A stretch of DNA of 14,848 nucleotides from Acidimicrobiia bacterium (GTDB taxonomy: Bacteria; Actinomycetota; Acidimicrobiia; Acidimicrobiales; Iamiaceae): the NCBI GenBank assembly GCA_019247975.1, contig JAFBAD010000067.1, forward strand, positions 1 to 14,848, read 5' to 3'. Under the pieces are notes generated by a model. That model made no database searches, was not told the origin of the DNA, and saw only the letters and a list, made by a program, of their open reading frames with translations. Each line of letters opens with the position of its first letter. Position 1 is the first letter of the stretch. Position numbers and translations under genes: made by a program. This document shows, piece by piece, positions 1-6,733 of this stretch.

Positions 1-882
1 GCGAGCAGCGAGAAGATGTGCGCGAAGGCGCCGGAGTCGGGTGCCGACCTCGTGTTCCTCGATCTCGAGGACGCGTGCGCTCCGGTCGTGAAGGAGTCCG
101 CACGCGCGATCGCGGTCGCCGCGCTGACCGGGCAGGACTGGGGCCGCGTCGTCCGGGCCGTGCGGGTGAACGGGCTCGACACGCAGTGGTGCCACGGCGA
201 TGTCGTCGAGATCGTTACGGGCGCGCGCGACGCGCTCGACGTGATCATCGTGCCGAAGGCCCGCACCGCCCGCGACGTGTGGTGGTTCGACGTCTTGCTC
301 ACCCAGCTCGAGACGAAGCTCGGCCTGACCAAGCGGATCGGTCTCGAGGTGCTGATCGAGGAGGCGGAGGGTCTGGCCAACGCGGCCGAGATCGCCCGGT
401 CGAGCGACCGGCTGGAAGCGATCATCTTCGGCGCCGGGGATCTCTCGGCGTCGCTGCGGGCCAGGGTGGACGGCAACTTCGACCCGATCGACGAGTACCC
501 GGGCGACTTCTGGCACTACGCACGTGCGCAGGTGCTCACCGCCGCGCGCGCCGCGGGCATCGACGCGATCGACGCGCCGTTCCCTGCGTACAAGGAGCCC
601 GTCGCCTACCGTCGCTCCGCGGTGCACGCCAGCCTCCTCGGTTTCGACGGCAAGTGGGCCATCCACCCGAGCCAGGTGCCCATCGCCAACGAGGTCTTCG
701 CGCCGACCGCGGACGAGGTGGCCGAGGCCAGGGAGGCGATGGCGATCTACCGCGCCTCGGAAGCCGACGGCGTCGGCGCGATCGGCCGTGACGGCAAGCT
801 GGTCGACGCGGCCCACATGCGCCTCGCCGAGAACACCCTCTACAAGGCCTCGCTCGCAGGGCAGGAGGTAGCGCAGGGGTGA
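1..882 (+). CDS. HpcH/HpaI aldolase / citrate lyase beta (CitE-like) CoA-ester lyase, 5' partial
   Basis: The frame is open from base 1, and the first visible residues (ASSEKM) already belong to the family's N-terminal 'GSSEKM' region, so the true start lies before the window and probably about 15-25 residues are missing. The ATG at 16 is internal. Family marks, numbered from the first visible codon, are LDLEDA (about 20-25), the RVN strand with the CoA/substrate arginine (about 55), VPKA (about 84-87), the magnesium-ligand stretch EVLIEEAEG (about 116-124), the second acidic ligand in GAGDLS (about 144-149), and GFDGKWAIHPSQ near the C-terminus. Enzymes of this cytoplasmic TIM-barrel family cleave or form C-C bonds in beta-hydroxyacyl-CoAs such as malyl-, methylmalyl- and citramalyl-CoA, or hydrolyse malyl-CoA. 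The exact substrate cannot be read. The stop overlaps the next start (GTGA, 879-882), so the gene is co-transcribed and probably translationally coupled with the reductase downstream. Confidence 0.9.
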   Translation, partial: ASSEKMCAKAPESGADLVFLDLEDACAPVVKESARAIAVAALTGQDWGRVVRAVRVNGLDTQWCHGDVVEIVTGARDALDVIIVPKARTARDVWWFDVLLTQLETKLGLTKRIGLEVLIEEAEGLANAAEIARSSDRLEAIIFGAGDLSASLRARVDGNFDPIDEYPGDFWHYARAQVLTAARAAGIDAIDAPFPAYKEPVAYRRSAVHASLLGFDGKWAIHPSQVPIANEVFAPTADEVAEAREAMAIYRASEADGVGAIGRDGKLVDAAHMRLAENTLYKASLAGQEVAQG

Positions 883-1925
883 GCGACGAGCAGCTGCGGG
901 TGGTCCAGTGGGCCACGGGCAACATCGGCACGAAGGCGTTGCGCGGTGTCATCGAGCACCCCTCCATGACGCTCGTCGGGCTGCACGTCCACTCGGAGGA
1001 CAAGGCCGGCAAGGACGCGGCCGAGCTGTGCGGGCTCGACGAGCCGACCGGCGTGCAGGCGACGACGAGCATCGACGACGTCATCGGCCTCGGTGCCGAC
1101 TGCGTCCTCTACATGCCGCAGGGCTGCGACTTCGACGAGGTGTGCCGCCTGCTCGAGTCGGGCGCCAACATCGTCACGACACGAGGCGAGTTCCACCACC
1201 CGGCCAGCCTCGATCCGGCGGTGCGCGAGCGGGTCGAGGCGGCCTGCCGGGAGGGTGGCACGTCGATCCACAGCACCGGCAGCAGCCCGGGCTTCATCTC
1301 CGAGGCGCTGCCGGTCGTGCTCACGTCGATCCAGCGGCGGCTCGACCAGCTCCTCATCGACGAGTTCGCGGACCTCTCGCAGCGCGACTCGCCGAACCTG
1401 CTGTTCGACATCATGGGGTACGGCTCCGCGCCCGAGCGGTTCGAGCAGAGCCGCTGGCAGCACGGGGCGCAGGCGTTCGGACCGTCGCTGCGGGTGCTGG
1501 CCGACGCACTGGGGCTGCCGCTCGACTCGGTGGAGGCGAGCGGCGAGGTCGCGGTCACGCCGGGCGACCTGCAGATCGCGGCCGGCACGGTGCCGGCGGG
1601 AACGGTCGCCGCGCAACGGATGATCGTGTCGGGGATGCGGGACGGCCGGCCGCTGCTCGTCTTCCGGGCCAACTGGTACTGCACGACCGAGCTCGACCCG
1701 GCGTGGGACCTGCGGCCGACGGGCTGGCGGGTGGTGGTCGACGGGGACGCGCCGCTCGCCGTCGAGCTGCCGTTCCCCATCACGCTCGAGCAGATGGGCG
1801 CGACGACTCCGGGCTACACCGCGAACCGCGCGGTCAACGCAGTGCCCGTCGTGTGCGCGGCGGCGCCGGGCATCCGCACGAGCATCGAGCTTCCGCAGGT
1901 CGTCGCGCAGCTGGGGCCGGCATGA
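879..1925 (+). CDS. DapB-like NAD(P)-dependent reductase (amine dehydrogenase-type family)
   Basis: This 348-residue protein opens with a Rossmann dinucleotide site, VVQWATGNIGTKAL (about 8-21), containing the GxGxxG-like TGNIG turn. The family is usually labelled dihydrodipicolinate reductase N-terminal domain protein or 2,4-diaminopentanoate dehydrogenase-like, and is common in Actinobacteria. It is longer than true DapB (about 245-270 aa) and I do not see DapB's catalytic histidine motif, so a lysine-pathway role is unlikely. The centre carries a conserved-looking TGSSPGF turn (about 134-140). The GTG start at 879 overlaps the preceding stop and follows AGGAGG at 863-868 with 10-nt spacing. 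The stop overlaps the next start (ATGA, 1922-1925). Sitting between two C-C lyases, it may reduce a carbonyl or imine intermediate of the same pathway; that is inference. Family assignment is fairly sure, function is not. Confidence 0.82.
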   Translation: MSDEQLRVVQWATGNIGTKALRGVIEHPSMTLVGLHVHSEDKAGKDAAELCGLDEPTGVQATTSIDDVIGLGADCVLYMPQGCDFDEVCRLLESGANIVTTRGEFHHPASLDPAVRERVEAACREGGTSIHSTGSSPGFISEALPVVLTSIQRRLDQLLIDEFADLSQRDSPNLLFDIMGYGSAPERFEQSRWQHGAQAFGPSLRVLADALGLPLDSVEASGEVAVTPGDLQIAAGTVPAGTVAAQRMIVSGMRDGRPLLVFRANWYCTTELDPAWDLRPTGWRVVVDGDAPLAVELPFPITLEQMGATTPGYTANRAVNAVPVVCAAAPGIRTSIELPQVVAQLGPA

Positions 1926-3562
1926 GGCTGCTCCCCGAGCTCAACCTCTCGACCGAGTGGTTCTGGACCGGCGGCGCCGACGGCAAGCTCCGCATCCAGG
2001 GCTGCACGGACTGCGGCACGCTCGTCCACCCGCCCGCGCCGATCTGCCCGGCCTGCCGCAGCACCGCATGGGAGCCGACCGAGGTGTCGGGTCAGGCGAC
2101 GGTCGTCGGGTGCACGGTCAACGCGCACCCGTGGATGCCGGGCTTCGACCTCGACCTCCCGTACTCGATCGCGATCGTCGCGCTCGACGAGCAGGCCGAC
2201 GTCCGACTCACCACGAACGTGACGGGCTGCCCGCCGGAGGACGTGCACGTCGGCCAGCGCGTGGCCGTGCGCTTCGAGCAGCACGAGGACGTGTGGCTGC
2301 CGCTCTTCGAGCCGACCGGCGAGCCCGACGCCGACAACCCGGTGCCCGAACCGGAGCGGCCGGTGGTGCGCCCGCCGGTCAGCGACGACCGCTTCGAGCA
2401 CCGCGTGGTGCTCTCCGGCGTCGGCCGCGCCGGGCTCGGTCGCCGCTTGATGGTCGATCCGCTGTCGCTGACCGTCGACGCTTGCCTGCAGGCGATCGCC
2501 GACGCCGGCCTGCAGCTCGAGGACATCGACGGGCTGTCGACCTACCCGAGCACGCCGGCCATGGGCATGAGCGAGGGCGGGGTGACCACGGTCGAGGAGG
2601 CGCTGCGCATCCGGCCGACGTGGCACAACGGCGGTGGCGACCTGCCCGGACCGGGCGGGTCGGTGGTGGCTGCGATGTTGGCGGTGGCGAGCGGGTTGTG
2701 TCGCCACGTCCTGTGCTTCCGCACGGTGTGGGAGTCGACGTACGCGACGCTGTCGGCCCGCGGCGGCCTCGCAGGTGGCGGCGGCACGCGCATGGGCGGC
2801 TGGATGGGGTTCCGGGCGCCGTACGGGGCGCTGTCGGCGTCGAACTGGATCGGCATGATCGCCAACCAGTACCTGCATCGCTACGGCGCCGATCGCCGGA
2901 TGCTCGGGTGGATCGCGCTCAACGACCGCGCCAACGCCGGTCGCAACCCGGCCGCGATCTACCGCGACCCGATGACCATGGACGACTACATGTCGGCCCG
3001 GCCGATCACCACGCCGTTCGGTCTCTACGACTGCGACGTGCCGTGCGACGCGTCGATCGCCGTCATCGTGTCGGACGCGTCGGTCGCCGCCGACCTGCCC
3101 AAGCCGGCGATCCGCGTGGACGCGGTCGGCACCCAGATCACCGAGCGGGTGTCGTGGGACCAGGGCACGATCACCCACGAGCCCCAGGTGATCGGCCAGT
3201 CCGCCCACCTCTGGACCCGCACGTCGCTCACGCAGGCCGACGTCGACCTCGCGCTGCTCTACGACGGCTTCTCGTTCAACGCGATCTCGTGGCTGGAGGC
3301 CCTCGGCTTCTGTGGCTTCGGCGAGGCGCAGGACTGGCTCGACGAGGGCAGGCGCATCGCGCTCGACGGCGAGCTGCCGGTCAACCCGCACGGCGGCCAG
3401 CTGTCCGAGGGCCGCACCCACGGCTACGGCTTCATCTACGAGGCGATCCAGCAGCTCCGCCACGACGCCGGTGAGCGCCAGGTGCGCGATGCGCGGACCG
3501 CGGTCGTCACCAGCGGCGGCGGCACCCCCTCGGGCGTCCTCCTCCTCCAGCGCGCAGATTGA
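1922..3562 (+). CDS. DUF35 zinc-ribbon/OB-fold fused to Ltp2-like lipid-transfer thiolase-fold aldolase
   Basis: This 546-residue protein starts at ATG 1922 (ATGA overlap with the upstream stop). Residues 1-132 form a DUF35 module: a rubredoxin-like zinc ribbon with C28, C31, C42 and C45, then an OB fold. A Pro/Glu/Asp-rich linker (about 133-155) leads to a thiolase-fold domain (about 157-546) of the nonspecific lipid-transfer protein (SCP-x/Ltp) type. At the usual nucleophile position the chain reads GDLPGPGGSVVAAMLAVASG (239-258), with no cysteine there, so classical thiolysis is unlikely. A tyrosine in LLYDGFS (Y447) and the segment NPHGGQLSEGRTHGYG (488-503) keep the family's active-site positions. 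In steroid side-chain degradation, Ltp2 plus a separate DUF35 protein forms a retro-aldolase acting on a tertiary beta-hydroxyacyl-CoA. A one-chain version of that enzyme is the best reading. It is the last gene of its operon, ending in a strong palindrome. Confidence 0.88.
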   Translation: MRLLPELNLSTEWFWTGGADGKLRIQGCTDCGTLVHPPAPICPACRSTAWEPTEVSGQATVVGCTVNAHPWMPGFDLDLPYSIAIVALDEQADVRLTTNVTGCPPEDVHVGQRVAVRFEQHEDVWLPLFEPTGEPDADNPVPEPERPVVRPPVSDDRFEHRVVLSGVGRAGLGRRLMVDPLSLTVDACLQAIADAGLQLEDIDGLSTYPSTPAMGMSEGGVTTVEEALRIRPTWHNGGGDLPGPGGSVVAAMLAVASGLCRHVLCFRTVWESTYATLSARGGLAGGGGTRMGGWMGFRAPYGALSASNWIGMIANQYLHRYGADRRMLGWIALNDRANAGRNPAAIYRDPMTMDDYMSARPITTPFGLYDCDVPCDASIAVIVSDASVAADLPKPAIRVDAVGTQITERVSWDQGTITHEPQVIGQSAHLWTRTSLTQADVDLALLYDGFSFNAISWLEALGFCGFGEAQDWLDEGRRIALDGELPVNPHGGQLSEGRTHGYGFIYEAIQQLRHDAGERQVRDARTAVVTSGGGTPSGVLLLQRAD

Positions 3563-3601
3563 AGGTCATACCGGTCGGAATCCGACCGGTATGACCTTCA
3601 A
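3559..3601. terminator. Perfect 21-bp inverted repeat, candidate bidirectional terminator
   Basis: Left arm 3559-3579 and right arm 3581-3601 are exact reverse complements around a single base (A3580). In RNA this gives a very stable hairpin with a 3-5 nt effective loop (innermost GGA-A-TCC). It lies between convergent genes, and each arm contains the stop codon of the gene that runs into it: TGA 3560-3562 for the plus-strand aldolase and TCA 3598-3600 for the minus-strand dehydrogenase. No U-tract follows on either strand, which resembles the U-less hairpins often found at actinobacterial gene ends. No second copy is seen in the window. Use as a terminator is inferred from position and stability. 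Confidence 0.8.
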
Positions 3602-4536
3602 GGTTCGATGACGACGCGGATGGCGCCGGAGGATCTGTCCGCCGCGGTGCGGAACGCTTCGGCGGCGTCGGCGATGGGGAAGCGGTGGGTGATGACCGTG
3701 CGGGCGATGTCGGGATCGGCGGCCAGCATCGCGGCGGCGTCCTCCATCTCCCGGCTGCCGTCGTGCGCGCAGTAGCCGAGTGACGGGACGACGCTCGCCT
3801 CGCGGTTGAACAGCGGCATCCAGTTCAGCTCCATCGTCCCGACGTGCACGCCGAGCACGATGACCTTCCCCCGAGGGCCGACCAGGTCGATGGCCCGCGC
3901 CATGCCTTCGGGCGAACCGGCGGCCTCGATCACGACGTCGTAGGCGCCGTCCGCGCCGACCGTCGCGCCGAGACGTTCGCCGGCTGCGCGCTGGTGCGGG
4001 TGGCGCGCCTCGAGGGCGACGTCGGTCGCGCCCATGCGGCGGGCGCCGGCCACCGCGAGCAGCCCGAGCGCGCCCGCGCCGACCACCGCGACGCGCGTGT
4101 CGGGTCCGGTGTCCCCGAGCCGCAGGGCGTGCCAGGACACCGACGCAGGCTCGACGATCGGCGCGTCGCGCACGTCGAGCCCGGCCGGCAGCGGGATCAG
4201 CCGCTCGGCCGGCGCGCGGTAGTGCTCGACCATGCCGCCGTCGATGCTCACGCCCAGCGCCCGCTCGGCGTGGGTCGGGCAGAGGTTGTAGGTGCCGCGC
4301 CGGCACTGCTCGCACGCACCGCACCCGTACAGCGCCTCGACCACGACGGCGGTGCCGTCGGAGCGCACGCCCGCGAGCTCGTGGCCGAGGATCTTGCGCA
4401 GCCCGAACTCGATGTACATGAGGTCGGACGCGCACACGCTGGTGGCGCCCATCTCGATCACCTCGTCGCCCAGGCCGGGCGGCTCGTCGACGTCGACCAC
4501 CTCGACCCCGCCCTCGACCGCGCGCACCGCTTTCAC
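3598..4536 (-). CDS. Zinc-dependent alcohol dehydrogenase, compact MDR family member
   Basis: This 312-residue medium-chain dehydrogenase starts at GTG (4534-4536), preceded on its strand by GGAG (4543-4546) with 6-nt spacing. Catalytic-zinc candidates are C35 (in SVCASDL), H52-E53 (in LGHELAG) and E129 (in VEPASV). The structural-zinc loop has C72, C75, C78 and C86 (GCGACEQCRRGTYNLC). The Rossmann motif GAGALG is at 153-158. The family oxidises alcohols or polyols, or reduces ketones/aldehydes, with NAD(P). It is shorter than the usual 340-350 residues: the stretch between GHE and the structural-zinc loop, normally carrying a 'GxGVxxxxxGDRV' turn, is reduced to a few residues around SDG. The gene diverges from the tetR gene across 26 bp and converges on the aldolase operon. 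Regulation by that TetR protein is likely from this arrangement. Confidence 0.9.
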   Translation of the reverse strand: MKAVRAVEGGVEVVDVDEPPGLGDEVIEMGATSVCASDLMYIEFGLRKILGHELAGVRSDGTAVVVEALYGCGACEQCRRGTYNLCPTHAERALGVSIDGGMVEHYRAPAERLIPLPAGLDVRDAPIVEPASVSWHALRLGDTGPDTRVAVVGAGALGLLAVAGARRMGATDVALEARHPHQRAAGERLGATVGADGAYDVVIEAAGSPEGMARAIDLVGPRGKVIVLGVHVGTMELNWMPLFNREASVVPSLGYCAHDGSREMEDAAAMLAADPDIARTVITHRFPIADAAEAFRTAADRSSGAIRVVIEP

Positions 4537-4542
4537 GAGATG

Positions 4543-4546
4543 CTCC
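4543..4546 (-). promoter_or_regulatory. Ribosome binding site of the alcohol dehydrogenase
   Basis: CTCC on the plus strand reads GGAG on the minus strand, 6 nt before the GTG at 4536. It supports that non-ATG start. It also partly overlaps the operator-like motif at 4545-4560, so a bound repressor would cover it. Confidence 0.55.
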
Positions 4547-4560
4547 GAATAGGATTCTGG
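4545..4560. promoter_or_regulatory. Candidate TetR operator with overlapping -10 element, adh/tetR divergent promoter
   Basis: The plus strand reads CCGAA-TAGGA-TTCTGG, an imperfect palindrome filling most of the 26-bp gap between the divergent dehydrogenase and tetR genes. Its minus-strand form, CCAGAATCCTATTC, matches 12 of 14 bases of the site at 6744-6757 in the other divergent promoter. Inside it, TAGGAT (4550-4555) fits the actinobacterial -10 pattern TAnnnT and lies 7 nt before the TTG at 4563, the spacing typical of leaderless transcripts. TetR regulators commonly bind palindromes in their own divergent promoter. The motif and its repetition are seen; binding by this TetR is inferred. 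Confidence 0.6.
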
Positions 4561-4562
4561 TC

Positions 4563-5186
4563 TTGGAGAACGCGGTTCCAGACGAGGTCGCCGCCCGCAT
4601 CGCCGCGCAGACGCTGGCCAAGCGGGGCACCGACTACGCAGCCGAGGTGCGGCGCCTCCTCGACGCCGCGCTCGGGATCATCGCCGAGCAGGGCACGACC
4701 GCGAAGGCCCGGGTTGCGGACATCGTCGCGGCAGCCGGCCTGTCGAACGACGCCTTCTACCGGCACTTCCCGTCCAAGAGCGCGCTGGTCGACGCGCTGA
4801 TCGAGGACGGCGCGCATCGGCTCGCCGGGTACCTCGGCCACCAGATGGCCAAGGAGACGTCGCCCGACGGGCAGGTGCGGCGCTGGGTCGAGGGCGTGCT
4901 CTCCCAGACCGACGGCACGACCGGCGCGACCACCCTGGCGGTGCTCATGAACGGCACGACCGAGCGGGACGTGGAGGGCGGGCCGGACGCGACCGCGCAG
5001 CTCGGGCAGCTCCTCGTCGGGCCGTTCGACGGGCTCGGGAGCGCCGACCCGCAGCTCGATGCGACGCTCGTCGCCCACGCGGTCGTCGGTCGGCTGGCCG
5101 ATCACCTTCGGGCCCGCACCAAGCCGTCGCGGGCCGAGCGCGAGCGGCTGATCCGTTTCGCGGTCGAGAGCGCGCAGCTCAGATGA
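4563..5186 (+). CDS. TetR/AcrR family transcriptional regulator
   Basis: This 207-residue protein has the TetR N-terminal helix-turn-helix at about residues 46-69 (TAKARVADIVAAAGLSND then AFYRHFPSK), the family's clearest signature. The C-terminal part (about 80-207) is a diverse ligand-binding domain that cannot be matched to a ligand by eye; such regulators beside fatty-acid or sterol genes usually sense acyl-CoAs. The best start is TTG at 4563; no ATG or GTG lies near in frame, and a TAGGAT -10-like hexamer ends 7 nt upstream, so the message may be leaderless. An AGGA at 4551-4554 could serve as a ribosome site only if transcription starts further upstream. Auto-repression through 4545-4560 is likely. 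The 3' end overlaps the convergent synthetase gene by 8 bp (5179-5186), with no hairpin between them. Confidence 0.88.
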   Translation: MENAVPDEVAARIAAQTLAKRGTDYAAEVRRLLDAALGIIAEQGTTAKARVADIVAAAGLSNDAFYRHFPSKSALVDALIEDGAHRLAGYLGHQMAKETSPDGQVRRWVEGVLSQTDGTTGATTLAVLMNGTTERDVEGGPDATAQLGQLLVGPFDGLGSADPQLDATLVAHAVVGRLADHLRARTKPSRAERERLIRFAVESAQLR

Positions 5187-6672
5187 CACGGGAGTCGTGG
5201 CCCTCCCAGTACCGCTCGCGCAGGAGCCGCTTGTAGAGCTTGCCGTTGTCGTGGCGGGGGAGGTCGTCGACGAAGTCGACCGTGCGCGGGCACTTGTACG
5301 TCGCCAGCTCGCCCCGGCAGAACGCCAGCAGCTCCTCCTCGAGTGACGGCCCCGGCGCCACCCCGTCGACCAGCTGGACGACCGCCTTGACCGCCTCGCC
5401 CATCTCCGGGTCGGGCACGCCGATCACCGCCACGTCGACCACCGACGGGTGACCGGCGAGCACGTTCTCGGCCTCCTGCGGATAGATGTTCACGCCGCCC
5501 GAGATGATCATGTTCGCCTGCCGGTCGGTGAGGTACAGGTAGCCGTCCTCGTCGAGGTAGCCGATGTCGCCGAGCGTCCGCCACCCCCGGTCGTTGGTGA
5601 CCGACGCGGTCTTCTCCGGATCGTTGTGGTACTCGAACGGGCGACCGCCCGCGAAGTACACGAGGCCGGCCTCACCCGTCGGGAGCTCTGCGCCGTCCTC
5701 GCCGACGATGTGGCACTCCTCGCGCGGCTGGCCCACCGACCCGGGATGCGCGAGCCACTCCGGAGAGGTGATGTACGTGCTGCCGATGTCCTCGGTGCCC
5801 GAGTAGTACTCGCTGATGATCGGGCCCCACCACTCGATCATCTGGTGCTTCACCGCGACCGGACACGGCGCGGCGGCGTGCACCGCGTTGCGCAAGGACG
5901 ACACGTCGTACCGCGCCCGCTCGTCGGGAGGGAGGCGCAGCATGCGGATGAACATGGTCGGGACGAACTGCCCGTCGGTCACCCGGTGGCGCTCGATCAG
6001 CTCGAGGCACAGGCGCGGGTCGAAGCGCTCCATCACGACGACCGTGCCGCCGATGCGGTGCATCGACATGGACCCGACCAGCGGCGCGCCGTGGTACAGA
6101 GGCGCGGGGGAGAGGTAGACCGCGTCCGGTCCGGCGCCCTGGAACACGAAGCCCTGCGCGATCGCGACCGGGGCCGCGCTGGGGTCGCCGAACGGCGTGC
6201 CCGGCAGCGGCTTGCGCACGCCCTTCGGCCGGCCGGTCGTGCCCGACGAGTAGAGCATCTCGCGTCCCTCGGCCTCGTCGGCCAGCGGCTCGGCCGACGA
6301 CGAGGCGAGCACGTCGTCGTAGCGCTCGAAGCCGGGCATGTCGCCGATGGAGGACAACTGCACCGGGATGCGCGACAGGTCGAGCTTCTCGACGACACCG
6401 GCCATCGCCTCCGATGACACGAGCACCGTCGCGCCCGAGTCGTCGAGGATGTACTGCACCTCGTTCTCCCGCAGGTGCGAGTTGATCGCGGTGTAGTGGA
6501 GGCCCGATCGCTGCGCCGCCCAGGTGACCTCCAGGTACGGCCGGTTGTTCTCCATCAATATGGCGACGTGCGAACCCGGGCCGACGCCACGCGAGCGCAG
6601 GGCCCGGGCCAAGCGGACCGACCGGTCCTCCAGCTGCCCGTAGGTCGCGACCTCGCCGGAGCCGCCCATCAC
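5179..6672 (-). CDS. AMP-dependent acyl-CoA synthetase (FadD-like)
   Basis: This member of the adenylate-forming family activates a carboxylic acid to acyl-AMP and then acyl-CoA. Numbered from the GTG at 6672, motifs are A3 YSSGTTGRPKG (141-151), A5 YYSGTE (289-294), GD of A7 (D369 in GWRTLGDIGYL), the hinge region YLTDRQANMIISGGVNIYP (380-398), and the catalytic A10 lysine K478 in LPRHDNGKLYKR. It has 497 residues from this start. However, the same frame stays open upstream, and codons 6721-6673 encode a typical family N-terminus (SWHAQRDPDRPAIV) with no ATG, GTG or TTG; an ATA at 6730-6732 or CTG at 6745-6747 would be needed. The true protein is therefore probably about 20 residues longer. 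It is divergent from the acyl-CoA dehydrogenase operon and shares its operator region. The acid it activates is unknown. Confidence 0.92.
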   Translation of the reverse strand: MMGGSGEVATYGQLEDRSVRLARALRSRGVGPGSHVAILMENNRPYLEVTWAAQRSGLHYTAINSHLRENEVQYILDDSGATVLVSSEAMAGVVEKLDLSRIPVQLSSIGDMPGFERYDDVLASSSAEPLADEAEGREMLYSSGTTGRPKGVRKPLPGTPFGDPSAAPVAIAQGFVFQGAGPDAVYLSPAPLYHGAPLVGSMSMHRIGGTVVVMERFDPRLCLELIERHRVTDGQFVPTMFIRMLRLPPDERARYDVSSLRNAVHAAAPCPVAVKHQMIEWWGPIISEYYSGTEDIGSTYITSPEWLAHPGSVGQPREECHIVGEDGAELPTGEAGLVYFAGGRPFEYHNDPEKTASVTNDRGWRTLGDIGYLDEDGYLYLTDRQANMIISGGVNIYPQEAENVLAGHPSVVDVAVIGVPDPEMGEAVKAVVQLVDGVAPGPSLEEELLAFCRGELATYKCPRTVDFVDDLPRHDNGKLYKRLLRERYWEGHDSRVI

Positions 6673-6733
6673 GATCGCGGGGCGGTCCGGATCGCGCTGC
6701 GCGTGCCACGACGGGGTGAGCTCGGGAACTATG

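Noticed and set aside
908..1921. Extension of the aldolase frame far upstream, from 908
   Set aside because: The extra residues are Arg/Gly/Ala-rich and overlap the reductase gene in another frame; the ATG at 1922 begins the DUF35 domain with the usual 4-bp overlap.
1814..3463. Long open frame (about 549 codons) on the minus strand across the aldolase gene
   Set aside because: Its translation is Arg/His/Ala/Val-rich with no family motif. It mirrors a plus-strand gene with clear zinc-ribbon and thiolase-fold signatures, so it is an artefact of high GC.
3559..3601. Palindrome as a mobile-element end, attachment site or operator
   Set aside because: It occurs once in the window, no transposase or integrase gene is near, and it sits at the 3' ends of two convergent genes rather than in a promoter.
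4560..4583. Hairpin GTCT..AGAC just inside tetR
   Set aside because: The stem is short with a bulge and lies in coding sequence; no attenuator or leader peptide accompanies it.
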